From: DASRAU01 sp035638075
GTDB taxonomy: Bacteria; Acidobacteriota; Polarisedimenticolia; Gp22-AA2
NCBI GenBank assembly: GCA_035638075.1
Contig: DASRAU010000015.1
Location: 62,001 to 126,000 of the forward strand
DNA: 64,000 nt
Direction of reading: 5' to 3'
Below, in pieces: positions 56,589 to 64,000 of this stretch (position 1 is its first letter; every line of letters begins with the position of its first letter). A model generated the notes under the pieces. It had not been told where the DNA came from. It saw nothing but the letters and a program-made list of their open reading frames with translations, and ran no database searches. A program made the position numbers and the translations under genes.

Positions 56589-57668
56589 ATGTCCACACGC
56601 CGTCCCGAAGTCTCTCTCCAGGCCCAGGTGCTGAACGCCTTGAGGGGGGTCGCCCCCTCGTCCGGCGTCGCCGAGGCCGATGCCGAGCGGGCCCTGCGCC
56701 ATTACGAATGCGGCGGCTATCTCCATGCCCTGTGGCGAGGGCTCGGGCGTCCGCTGCCGGAGCCCTGGGGACGCGCGGCCGCGGGACTCCACCGGAGAAC
56801 GGTGGTGGACTCCCTGTCGGCCCTGGGCCAGCTTCGCGAGCTGAGCCTCATCCTCGCGGCGGAGCGCATCGACTTCCTCGTCCTGAAGGGAGCCGCGTAC
56901 CTGGCGGACCTTTATCCCGACGTCGGCGCGCGGGCGCTCGTGGACGTGGACCTGCTCGTCCGGCCCGAGGCGACCTCCGCCATCGCGCGCAAGCTCGTGA
57001 GCCTCGGCTTCGAGGGCGCCGTCGGCGAGCACTATCCCGAAGACGAGCGCTTCGAGATGGGCCGGCGGGGACACGCGAGCGACTGCTGGCTCGAGTTCCA
57101 CTGGCGTCTCGGCGTGGAAGGACGCATGCGCCTGGACCAGGACGCGCTGTGGAGCACCTCCGATCCTTTTTCGATCGACGGCGTGTCGTACCGCCGACTC
57201 GGAATCCACGAGGCGATCGTCTATCACGCCGGGCACGCGGCCGATCACTACTTCGGTCCGGGGTTGAAGTGGACGATCGACCTGCGTGAGATGCTCCGGA
57301 CCTGGCGGCCGTCGCCCGAGCGGCTCGTGCGCCTGGCCGATGCCTGGGGGCTCCGGGTGGCGCTCCACCTGGCGCTCGTGCAGGTGGATCGCATCTTCCC
57401 GGGCGAGGTTCCGGCCGCGCTCTTGCAGGGGACCGCTCCCGGTCCGGTGCGTCGCCTGGGCCTGTCGCTCCTGCGCTCGGAGGAGCCGGCGGAGCTCCTC
57501 CGCGGCGGCGGGCGAGGGCAGGCGCGCTGGCTCGTGCGTCCTCTCCTGATCGATGCGATGGGCGATGTTCTCGCGGTCTCCGCCCGGGTGCTGAGGCGGC
57601 CGCTGGTGCGGGCCTGGCGGCGCCACGTCAGCGGCCAGGCGCCGGCTCCCTGGGAGGCGGCGGCATGA
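56589..57668 (+). CDS. Nucleotidyltransferase-family protein (NTP_transf_5-like)
   Basis: A 359-residue protein. The segment IDFLVLKGAAYLADLYPDVG, followed by RALVDVDLLVRPE, matches the uncharacterised nucleotidyltransferase family PF14907; the D-x-D in VDVDLLV is the likely metal site. DCWLEFHWRLG and HEAIVYHAGHAADHYFGPGLKWTIDL continue the family pattern. Relatives often lie in capsule or peptide-modification clusters; here it precedes the queuosine genes. Start ATG 56589 or GTG 56583. The stop overlaps queE (ATGA). Confidence 0.8.
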   Translation: MSTRRPEVSLQAQVLNALRGVAPSSGVAEADAERALRHYECGGYLHALWRGLGRPLPEPWGRAAAGLHRRTVVDSLSALGQLRELSLILAAERIDFLVLKGAAYLADLYPDVGARALVDVDLLVRPEATSAIARKLVSLGFEGAVGEHYPEDERFEMGRRGHASDCWLEFHWRLGVEGRMRLDQDALWSTSDPFSIDGVSYRRLGIHEAIVYHAGHAADHYFGPGLKWTIDLREMLRTWRPSPERLVRLADAWGLRVALHLALVQVDRIFPGEVPAALLQGTAPGPVRRLGLSLLRSEEPAELLRGGGRGQARWLVRPLLIDAMGDVLAVSARVLRRPLVRAWRRHVSGQAPAPWEAAA

Positions 57669-58327
57669 ACGCGGGGCGCCTGGAGACGACGCTCGTGGTG
57701 AACGAAATCTTCCACAGCATCCAGGGAGAGTCGCGCCACGCCGGCCGGCCGTGCGTCTTCGTGCGCCTGACGGGGTGCAACCTGCGCTGCGTCTGGTGCG
57801 ACACCGCCTACGCCTTCGAGGAAGGCGCCGCGCAGACGGTCGGCGCCATCGCCGATCGGGTCGCCTCGTTCGGGACCCGCTACGTCCTTTTGACCGGGGG
57901 CGAGCCGCTGCTCCAGCCGGGCGTCCACGACCTGGCGGCGGTGCTGCTCGATCGCGGTCACGAGGTGGCGATCGAGACGGGCGGCGGCCTCGACATCGGC
58001 CCGCTCGACAGGCGCGTGATGGTGGTGCTCGACGTGAAGTGCCCCGGCAGCGGCATGGTGGCGAAGAACCGCTGGGAGAACCTCGCCCTGCTGAAGCCGA
58101 CCGACGAGATCAAGTTCGTCCTGAACGATCGCGCCGACTACGACTGGGCGCGCGAGGTCATCGCCCGCGAGCGCCTGGAGGAGCGCTGCGCCCTGCTCTT
58201 CTCGCCGGTGCACGGCGTGCTGTCGCCGCGCGCGCTGTCGGAGTGGATGCTCGCAGACTGCGTGCCGGCGCGCCTGCAGCTGCAGCTCCACAAGTACATC
58301 TGGCCCGCCGACATGCGGGGGGTGTGA
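57665..58327 (+). CDS. queE: 7-carboxy-7-deazaguanine synthase
   Basis: A radical-SAM enzyme that contracts the ring of 6-carboxytetrahydropterin to 7-carboxy-7-deazaguanine for queuosine. The 220-residue product has NEIFHSIQGES, the cluster motif CNLRCVWCDTAYAF (C-x3-C-x2-C) and VLLTGGEPLLQ. It overlaps the nucleotidyltransferase gene (ATGA) and queC (TGATG), so it heads a tight que operon. Confidence 0.95.
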   Translation: MNAGRLETTLVVNEIFHSIQGESRHAGRPCVFVRLTGCNLRCVWCDTAYAFEEGAAQTVGAIADRVASFGTRYVLLTGGEPLLQPGVHDLAAVLLDRGHEVAIETGGGLDIGPLDRRVMVVLDVKCPGSGMVAKNRWENLALLKPTDEIKFVLNDRADYDWAREVIARERLEERCALLFSPVHGVLSPRALSEWMLADCVPARLQLQLHKYIWPADMRGV

Positions 58328-58998
58328 TGAGCCGCCCGCTCGCGGTCGTGCTCCTCAGCGGCGGCATGGACTCGTGCGTCGCGGCGGCGCTGACGCGCGC
58401 GACGCACGACCTGGCGCTCCTGCACCTGTCCTACGGCCAGCGCACGGAGGAGCGCGAGCGGCGCGCTTTCCGCGACCTCGCCGCGCACTGGAAGGTGGAC
58501 CGCACGCTGGAATCCCGCCTCGATCACCTGAAGGCGATCGGCGGCTCGGCCCTGACCGACGCGCGCCGGGACGCGGTGAACGCGCGCCGCGCCGACTCCG
58601 ACATCCCCGACACCTACGTCCCGTTCCGCAACACCCACCTGCTCGCGCTCGCCGCCTCGTGGGGCGAGGTCATCGGCGCGCGCCGGCTGGTCATCGGCGC
58701 GGTGCAGGAGGACGGCAGCGGCTATCCCGACTGCCGCGAGGAGTACTTCCGGGCGTTCGAGGAGGTCCTCCGCCTCGGGACGCGCCCGGAGACACGGCTC
58801 GAGGTCACGACTCCGCTCCTGCACCTGGGCAAGGGCGAGATCGTCCGCGCCGGTGTCGTGGCGGACGCCCCGCTCCACCTGACGTGGTCCTGCTACACGG
58901 GTCTCGAGCGCGCGTGCGGCCGGTGCGAATCCTGCCGGCTGCGCCTGAAGGGTTTTGCCGAGGCCGGTGTCCCGGACCCCATTCCGTACGACCGGTGA
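58327..58998 (+). CDS. queC: 7-cyano-7-deazaguanine (preQ0) synthase
   Basis: An ATP-dependent enzyme that turns 7-carboxy-7-deazaguanine into preQ0. The 223-residue product has the P-loop VVLLSGGMDSCVAA, VPFRNTHLLALAASW, and zinc-binding cysteines SCYTG...CGRCESC. It overlaps both neighbours (TGATG with queE, GTGA with queA). Confidence 0.95.
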   Translation: MSRPLAVVLLSGGMDSCVAAALTRATHDLALLHLSYGQRTEERERRAFRDLAAHWKVDRTLESRLDHLKAIGGSALTDARRDAVNARRADSDIPDTYVPFRNTHLLALAASWGEVIGARRLVIGAVQEDGSGYPDCREEYFRAFEEVLRLGTRPETRLEVTTPLLHLGKGEIVRAGVVADAPLHLTWSCYTGLERACGRCESCRLRLKGFAEAGVPDPIPYDR

Positions 58999-60077
58999 AG
59001 CTCGACCTCTTCGACTACGACCTGCCGAAAGAGCGCATCGCGCAGGAGCCGGCGGCGCGCCGTGACGCGTCGCGGCTTTTTCTCCTGCCGCGTCGCGAGG
59101 CGGAAGGAACCGGCGTCTCGGCGTCCACGGAGGGTGCGGAGCTGCTCGCCGAGATCCCCTTCCATCGCCTTCCCGACCGGTTGCAACCCGGCGATCTGCT
59201 CGTGCTGAACGACACGCGCGTCCGCCCGGTGCGCCTGCACGCCCGCAAGCCCTCGGGAGGAGCGGTCGAGCTCCTGCTCCTCGAGCCGCAGGCGGAGCCG
59301 GAAACGTGGACGTGCCTCCTCTCCACGTCGAAGGGGATCCGGGAGGGGACGCGACTCGCGATCGCGGGGCGCCTCGAGGCGTCGGTCCTGGCCGATCCGG
59401 AGCAGGGCCGATCGGTCGTGCGCCTGGAGGGTGAGGAGCAGGAGCAAGGCGACCCGATCGAACGCCACGGGGAGATGCCCCTTCCTCCTTATATCCGCCG
59501 GGAGGCGGAGGACCCGCGCGCCCCGCTCGATCGCGAGCGCTACCAGACCGTGTACGCGCGGCACCCCGGAGCGATCGCCGCCCCCACGGCGGGTCTCCAC
59601 TTCACCGAAGAGCTGCTCGCATCGCTCCCGGGGCGGGGAGTCGCCGTCGCCACCCTGTCCCTGCACGTCGGACCGGGAACCTTTCTGCCGGTCCGCACCG
59701 GCGAGATCGAAGAGCATCGCGTCGAGGCCGAGCCTTTCGCGCTCCCGGAGTCCACGGCCGAGGCGGTGCGCGCCTGCCGGGCGCGCGGAGGACGAGTCGT
59801 CGCCGTGGGGACGACGGTCACGCGGGTGCTCGAGGCGCGCGCCGCCTCCGCAGGGACGGTCGAGCCGGGGACCGGGGACTGCGATCTCGTCATCCTGCCC
59901 GGGCATCGCTTCCGGGTCGTGGACGCCCTGCTCACGAATCTGCACCTGCCGAAGTCGTCGCTCCTCCTCCTGGTCGCCGCCTTCGCGGGGCGCGAGCGCA
60001 TCCTCGGCGCCTACCGCGAAGCCGTGCGGAAGAAAGCGCGCTTCTATTCGTACGGCGACGCCATGCTGATCGCGTAA
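58995..60077 (+). CDS. queA: S-adenosylmethionine:tRNA ribosyltransferase-isomerase
   Basis: Adds the epoxycyclopentanediol ring of epoxyqueuosine to preQ1 in tRNA, using the ribose of SAM. The 360-residue protein has FDYDLPKERIAQEPAARRDASR, LLVLNDTRVRPVRLHARK, GEMPLPPYIRRE, YQTVYARHPGAIAAPTAGLHFT and TNLHLPKSSLLLLVAAFAG. GTG 58995 overlaps the queC stop. A subsequent epoxyqueuosine reductase gene is not in the window. Confidence 0.96.
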   Translation: MKLDLFDYDLPKERIAQEPAARRDASRLFLLPRREAEGTGVSASTEGAELLAEIPFHRLPDRLQPGDLLVLNDTRVRPVRLHARKPSGGAVELLLLEPQAEPETWTCLLSTSKGIREGTRLAIAGRLEASVLADPEQGRSVVRLEGEEQEQGDPIERHGEMPLPPYIRREAEDPRAPLDRERYQTVYARHPGAIAAPTAGLHFTEELLASLPGRGVAVATLSLHVGPGTFLPVRTGEIEEHRVEAEPFALPESTAEAVRACRARGGRVVAVGTTVTRVLEARAASAGTVEPGTGDCDLVILPGHRFRVVDALLTNLHLPKSSLLLLVAAFAGRERILGAYREAVRKKARFYSYGDAMLIA

Positions 60078-60095
60078 GAAGACGAGGGAGACAAG

Positions 60096-61217
60096 GTGCG
60101 ACGCTTCGACTTCGAGATCCTGGCGCGTGACCCGCAGACCGCGGCGCGCCGCGGGCGCGTCACGACCCCGCACGGCACGGTGGAAACGCCCGCCTTCATG
60201 CCGGTCGGCACCGCCGGGTCGGTCAAGGCGATGACGCCGGAGGAGGTGGCGGGCCTCGGCTTCGAGATGATCCTCGCCAACACCTACCACCTGGCCCTGC
60301 GTCCGGGGGAGGAGATCGTCCAGAGGCTCGGCGGCCTGCACCGCTTCATGGGCTGGGGCGGATCGATCCTGACCGACAGCGGGGGCTTCCAGGTGCTGAG
60401 CCTGTCCGAGCGGCGACGCATCGACGACGACAAGGTCGTCTTCCGCAGCCATCTCGACGGATCGCTCCTCGAGATGACGCCCGAGCGCAGCATGGCCATC
60501 CAGCAGGCGCTCGGCAGCGACATCGCCATGGCCTTCGACGACTGCCCGCCGCTGCCGTCGGAGCCGCAGCGCCTGCGCGAAGCGGTCGATCGCACCACCG
60601 CCTGGGCGCGCCGGTCGCGCGCCGCGTTCCCGGACGACGGCCGGGCTCTCTTCGGGATCGTGCAGGGAGGCGACGACCCGCGGCTGCGCGAGGAGAGCGC
60701 CTCGGCCATCACCTCGATGGGGTTCGACGCGTACGCCATCGGCGGCGTCTCGGTGGGGGAAAGCGCCGCGCTCAGCCGCGGCGTCGTGGCCTCCACGGCG
60801 CCGCTCCTGCCCGCGGATCGGCCGCGGTACCTGATGGGCATGGGGACGCCGCGCGATCTCGTGGAGATGATGGCGCTCGGCATCGACCTGTTCGACTGCG
60901 TGCTCCCCACCCGCAACGCCCGCAACGGCAGCCTCTTCACCTCGACGGGTGCGGTCCAGATCAAGCGCGCCGAGTTCAAGGACGATCCCCGCCCCCTCGA
61001 CGAGTCGTGCGCCTGCGAGACCTGCCGTCGTCACTCGCGCGCCTACCTGCGGCACCTCTTCATGGCGGGGGAGATCCTCGCCTTCCGGCTGAACACGCTG
61101 CACAACCTGCACCACTATGCCGACCTGATGCGCCGGGCGCGCGCCGCCATCGAGGCGGGCCGCTACGCGGCCTTCCGCGACGCGGCGCTCGCGGTTGCGA
61201 CACCGGAACCCGGGTGA
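60096..61217 (+). CDS. tgt: tRNA-guanine transglycosylase
   Basis: Exchanges guanine 34 for preQ1 in GUN-anticodon tRNAs. The 373-residue enzyme has the substrate loop LTDSGGFQVLSL, catalytic Asp in NLFDCVLPTRNARNG-type context (IDLFDCVLPTRNARNG), and the zinc site CACETCRRHSRAYLRHL. GTG 60096 follows GAGGGAGA. It closes the queE-queC-queA-tgt run; the promoter of the next gene begins within its 3' end. Confidence 0.96.
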   Translation: MRRFDFEILARDPQTAARRGRVTTPHGTVETPAFMPVGTAGSVKAMTPEEVAGLGFEMILANTYHLALRPGEEIVQRLGGLHRFMGWGGSILTDSGGFQVLSLSERRRIDDDKVVFRSHLDGSLLEMTPERSMAIQQALGSDIAMAFDDCPPLPSEPQRLREAVDRTTAWARRSRAAFPDDGRALFGIVQGGDDPRLREESASAITSMGFDAYAIGGVSVGESAALSRGVVASTAPLLPADRPRYLMGMGTPRDLVEMMALGIDLFDCVLPTRNARNGSLFTSTGAVQIKRAEFKDDPRPLDESCACETCRRHSRAYLRHLFMAGEILAFRLNTLHNLHHYADLMRRARAAIEAGRYAAFRDAALAVATPEPG

Positions 61218-61223
61218 TACCAT
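61195..61223 (+). promoter_or_regulatory. Predicted promoter of the TPR lipoprotein gene, inside tgt
   Basis: TTGCGA (61195-61200) and TACCAT (61218-61223) are 17 bp apart. Transcription would start near 61230, only about 4 nt before ATG 61234, so the mRNA would be almost leaderless. Confidence 0.45.
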
Positions 61224-61233
61224 CCGCGCTCCC

Positions 61234-62355
61234 ATGACGACCTTCGCAGCGCGCCGGACCCGGCGCGCGCCGCTGCTCCTCCCGGTCCTGCTGGCCATCG
61301 CGTCGCTCGCGCCGTCGTGCCGGCGGGGCGGCGGCGGGGAAGCGGGCGGCGGCGGCGCCCCGGCGGCGCCGATCGATCCCGGCCAGGCCCTCTACAACAG
61401 CGGCAAATACGCCGAGGCCCTGCCGCTCCTCGAACAGTCGGCCGCCCAGGGGCGCACCGGCACGCTGCTGTACGAGATCGGCTACGCCAAGGGGGCGTCC
61501 GACGCGGCGCACGTCGACGAGAAGAAGCGCCTGTGGGCCGAAGCGGAGCCGCTGCTCGCGCAGGAAGTTGCCTCGCCCGGCGGCGCGACGCTCGATCGCT
61601 ACTACTACCTGACGGTGATCAACTCCGACCAGGGCGACGGCGACAAGGTCGCCGAGTACGCCCACCAGGCGGTCAACCAGATCGAGATGGGGCCGGACGC
61701 GGGCAAGCTCGGCGGCGAGGACTGGTTCCGGCTCGGCCGCCTGCACGAGTTCCTGAACGAGGCGTCGGAATCGGAGGCGGCCTACCGGCGCGCGGTCTCA
61801 GCCTTCCGCGACCACCCCGCGGCGAACCCGTCGTACCAGGCGCTGGCCCTGGCGGCGGTGGGCTCGCGCGACTTCGAGGCGCGCCGGTTCAAGGACGCGG
61901 CGGCGGAGTTCGACCAGGCATTGACGCTCTCGCCCGGCCTCGGGCACGTGAAGCCGTACCTGCACGGCATCGCGCTCCTCGCGGCGGACCGGTACAACGA
62001 CGCGGCGACCGCCTTCATGAAGGATCGCGACCCGGAGACCATGACCGACGCCCAGTACGGCGCCGACCTGGCCCGCAAGTCCCAGGAGGCCGGCGGACTC
62101 GAGGCCAACGACACCGACGGCGTGCCGTTGGAAAGCCTGACCGGGGATCAGCTCGACAGCCGCATCCGCGAGGCGGCGCAGGCCTTCCGCGACGTGCGCG
62201 CCAAGAACTCGTGGAAGCCGGGCGACCCGCTGTCGGCGGAGATCGTGCCGGCGCAGAAGCGCTTCTGCGCTCTCCTGCGCGAGAAGCTCGTGCAGGATCG
62301 CTGGCTCCAGGAATTCTGCCTGCGCGAAAAGATCGCCGACATCCTCCGCCGTTGA
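61234..62355 (+). CDS. TPR-repeat lipoprotein
   Basis: A 373-residue protein with a lipoprotein-type signal (ASLAPSC, Cys near residue 29), a Gly/Ala-rich linker and several tetratricopeptide-like helical pairs: ALYNSGKYAEALPLLEQSAA, DWFRLGRLHEFLNEASESEA, ARRFKDAAAEFDQALTLSPG and RYNDAATAFMKD. TPR domains mediate protein-protein contacts, here presumably in the periplasm. No enzymatic domain is seen. Its stop overlaps the TTG start of the LpxH-like gene, so both are translated together. Confidence 0.82.
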   Translation: MTTFAARRTRRAPLLLPVLLAIASLAPSCRRGGGGEAGGGGAPAAPIDPGQALYNSGKYAEALPLLEQSAAQGRTGTLLYEIGYAKGASDAAHVDEKKRLWAEAEPLLAQEVASPGGATLDRYYYLTVINSDQGDGDKVAEYAHQAVNQIEMGPDAGKLGGEDWFRLGRLHEFLNEASESEAAYRRAVSAFRDHPAANPSYQALALAAVGSRDFEARRFKDAAAEFDQALTLSPGLGHVKPYLHGIALLAADRYNDAATAFMKDRDPETMTDAQYGADLARKSQEAGGLEANDTDGVPLESLTGDQLDSRIREAAQAFRDVRAKNSWKPGDPLSAEIVPAQKRFCALLREKLVQDRWLQEFCLREKIADILRR

Positions 62356-63086
62356 TCCGCGCCACCGGCCCCATCGCGCTTCTGGGCGATGCCCACCTGC
62401 GCGAGGGGGATCCGGAGGTCGCCGCGTTCGTCCGGTTCCTCGACGAGCTGCCCGGCCGCGCCTCGCTCCTCGCCATCCTCGGGGATCTCTTCGCCGCCTG
62501 GCTCGGGCGCGCCGACCTCGTGCGTCCGCACCACGAGCAGGTGGTCGCGGCGCTGCGGCGGCTCCGGGAGCGGGGCGTGCGCGTGCTGTACGTCGAGGGG
62601 AACCACGACTTCTTCCTGCGCCGCCTGTACGACGGCGATCCGTTCGAGATCATCGCGCCGGAGTTCCTCGAGATCGACCACGGGGGCCGGCGGCTGCACC
62701 TGGCGCACGGCGATCTCATGAACCGTCACGACCGGCAGTACCGGGCGTGGCGGCGGCTCAGCAAGAGCGTGCCGTTTTTCGCCGCGTTCAACCTGCTGCC
62801 GCGCGCGACGCGGCTGCGGCTGGTGGACGGCCTCGAGCGCGGCATGGCCACCACCAACATGGAGTTCCGGGGCGGTTTTCCGGTGGGGGAATGCCTGGCC
62901 TACGCCCGCCCGCGCATCCGGACGGGGACCGACACCATCGTCTTCGGACATTTCCACGACGAGAGGCGCCTCGAGATCCAGGAGAAGGAGCGCCAGGGGA
63001 CCGTGTACGTCCTGCCTGCCTGGCGCGACGGTCACCGCTCGCTGTGGCTGGCCCCCGGCGCCGATCCGGCCTTCGTCTCCTCCTGA
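62352..63086 (+). CDS. lpxH: UDP-2,3-diacylglucosamine diphosphatase-like metallophosphoesterase
   Basis: A 244-residue calcineurin-type phosphatase resembling LpxH, which cuts UDP-diacylglucosamine in lipid A synthesis. Metal motifs are LLGDAHL, ILGDLFAAWLG, VEGNHDFFLR, LAHGDLMNR and VFGHFHDERR; the DLF-x-AW element is LpxH-like. TTG 62352 overlaps the upstream stop as TTGA and is the only start that keeps the first beta strand (IALLGDAHL). The 3' end overlaps the convergent aminotransferase gene by 55 bp. A general metallophosphoesterase is the alternative. Confidence 0.8.
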   Translation: MIRATGPIALLGDAHLREGDPEVAAFVRFLDELPGRASLLAILGDLFAAWLGRADLVRPHHEQVVAALRRLRERGVRVLYVEGNHDFFLRRLYDGDPFEIIAPEFLEIDHGGRRLHLAHGDLMNRHDRQYRAWRRLSKSVPFFAAFNLLPRATRLRLVDGLERGMATTNMEFRGGFPVGECLAYARPRIRTGTDTIVFGHFHDERRLEIQEKERQGTVYVLPAWRDGHRSLWLAPGADPAFVSS

Positions 63087-63931
63087 GCCAGCGCGTCGTA
63101 GAGGTCGGCGAGGCGCCGCGTCAGCGGTCCCGGCCGGCCTTCGCGGATCGGCCAGCCGTCCACCCGGCGGATCGCCAGCACGCCCTTGAGCGTGCTCGTC
63201 AGGAAAGCCTCGTCGGCGGAACCCAGGGCCGCCGCCGGAAGCACTGCCTCGGACACTGGAATGCCGTGGGCGTGCGCCAGCTCGAGCACCACTTCGCGCG
63301 TGATGCCGCGCAGGAGGCCCACCTCGAGGGCGGGCGTGAGGAGTTTCCCCTCGCGCACGAGAAACAGGTTGCTCGAGGCCCCCTCCGCGAGCATGCCGGC
63401 GGCATCGAGCAGGATCGGCTCGTAGACCCCGAGGCGGCGTCCGGCGCGCCAGGCGAGCAGGTTGTTGAGCAGGTTGCTCGACTTGATCGCCGGGTCGAGG
63501 GCGGCCGTGGCGTTGCGGCGTACCGGCACGACGGCGACGTCCACCCCTTCGCGCCGCGAGGCTTCGGGGACCGGGACGAAAGCGCGCACGTGCACCACGA
63601 GGGTCGGCGGACCGCACTCGGCGTCGTCGTAGCCGATGCCCCCCTGGCCGCGGCTCAGGATGACGCGGACGGCCGATTCCTCGAAGCCGCCGGCGGAGAG
63701 GGCCGCCTCGACGGCCGCGCCGGGATCGACCGAGGTGCGGGCGGCGTCGATGCCGAGCGCTTCGGCGGAGCGGCGCAGCCGATCGAGGTGCGGGCCGAGC
63801 CGGAAGGGTCTGCCGCCATACGTGCGGATGGTCTCGTAGACACTGTCGCCGTAGAGAAAGCCGCGGTCGAGGGGCGAGATGCGCGCCTCCCCGGCGGGGA
63901 AGACGCTCCCGTTCACCGAGATCACGTCCAT
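63032..63931 (-). CDS. Class IV PLP aminotransferase (IlvE/PabC/Dat-like)
   Basis: A 299-residue fold-type IV enzyme. RGFLYGDSVYETIRTYGGRP is the N-terminal signature, the PLP lysine lies in DPAIKSSNLLNNLLA, and ILLDAAGMLAEGASSNLFLV and GITREVVLELA form the cofactor-phosphate site. Members are branched-chain aminotransferase, D-amino acid aminotransferase or aminodeoxychorismate lyase; the sequence does not decide between them. ATG 63931. No pathway neighbour is visible. Confidence 0.88.
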   Translation of the reverse strand: MDVISVNGSVFPAGEARISPLDRGFLYGDSVYETIRTYGGRPFRLGPHLDRLRRSAEALGIDAARTSVDPGAAVEAALSAGGFEESAVRVILSRGQGGIGYDDAECGPPTLVVHVRAFVPVPEASRREGVDVAVVPVRRNATAALDPAIKSSNLLNNLLAWRAGRRLGVYEPILLDAAGMLAEGASSNLFLVREGKLLTPALEVGLLRGITREVVLELAHAHGIPVSEAVLPAAALGSADEAFLTSTLKGVLAIRRVDGWPIREGRPGPLTRRLADLYDALAQEETKAGSAPGASHSER

Positions 63932-63975
63932 GCGGGCGTCCTTCGTCGTGTCCGTCGGGTGTTCATGCGGGGTGC

Positions 63976-63981
63976 TATGAT
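63976..63981 (+). promoter_or_regulatory. -10-like TATGAT at the window edge
   Basis: TATGAT at 63976-63981 faces out of the window, in the gap upstream of the aminotransferase gene, and probably serves a gene that starts beyond position 64000. No -35 was recognised. Confidence 0.3.
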
Positions 63982-64000
63982 ACGCGGCCTCCCGGGGAGC

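Overview
The window is a gene-dense, very GC-rich piece of a bacterial chromosome. It holds about 55 protein-coding genes on both strands, mostly housekeeping, with short intergenic gaps and many 1-4 bp stop/start overlaps (ATGA, GTGA, TTGA, TGATG). I see no tRNA, rRNA, CRISPR array, insertion sequence or phage gene. An LpxH-like lipid A phosphatase, several lipoproteins and an HtrA protease point to a Gram-negative, outer-membrane-bearing cell. High GC, PyrR with PyrKD-type dihydroorotate dehydrogenase, a DnaE2-type polymerase and many alkaline-phosphatase-superfamily enzymes would fit a deep-branching group such as Acidobacteriota. That assignment is an inference from gene content, not a search result.

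Region 1 (1-7.8 kb) is pyrimidine synthesis: pyrF (cut by the window edge) and pyrK-pyrD on the minus strand, and pyrR-pyrB-pyrC on the plus strand. The pyrRBC unit starts from a strong promoter followed by a leader that holds a GNRA-looped intrinsic terminator, and a short leader ORF is translated straight through it into the pyrR start codon. Region 2 (7.8-13.8 kb) has two sulfatase-family enzymes around a GT39-type membrane glycosyltransferase. A third alkaline-phosphatase-superfamily membrane protein lies just before pyrR.

Region 3 (13.9-22.3 kb) is the most unusual part. An apparently single transcription unit begins with lexA and runs through an orphan HicB-like protein, a secreted DUF3224-like protein, a cupin, a VOC protein, a tandem NTF2-fold lipoprotein and a zinc-ribbon protein. 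It ends with a Y-family polymerase homologue that has lost two catalytic carboxylates (ImuB-like) and a DnaE2-type polymerase. This looks like an SOS mutasome placed at the end of a lexA operon, without imuA.

Region 4 (22.2-33.2 kb): htrA, mgtC-like, an ABC-type binding protein fused to a carboxypeptidase-regulatory-like domain, purC, nagZ, an AT-richer spacer with two good promoters and a possible 28-residue peptide, an M23 peptidase, secA and guaB. Region 5 (33.2-40.9 kb): nnr-GNAT-tsaE, an M20 dipeptidase with a CstA peptide transporter, aroC and an alkyltransferase-like (ATL) repair protein. Region 6 (40.8-50.3 kb, minus strand) is a long operon asnS-rimO-pgpA-ribF-tmk-holB followed by a heterodimeric ABC exporter. 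Region 7 (50.4-56.4 kb, minus strand): a cysteine-motif lipoprotein, an EF-G-like GTPase, then an ATP-grasp ligase, a NodB-type deacetylase and a family 2 glycosyltransferase, plausibly a surface-glycan set. Region 8 (56.6-64 kb): a nucleotidyltransferase, the queuosine operon queE-queC-queA-tgt, a TPR lipoprotein, an LpxH-like phosphatase and a class IV aminotransferase.
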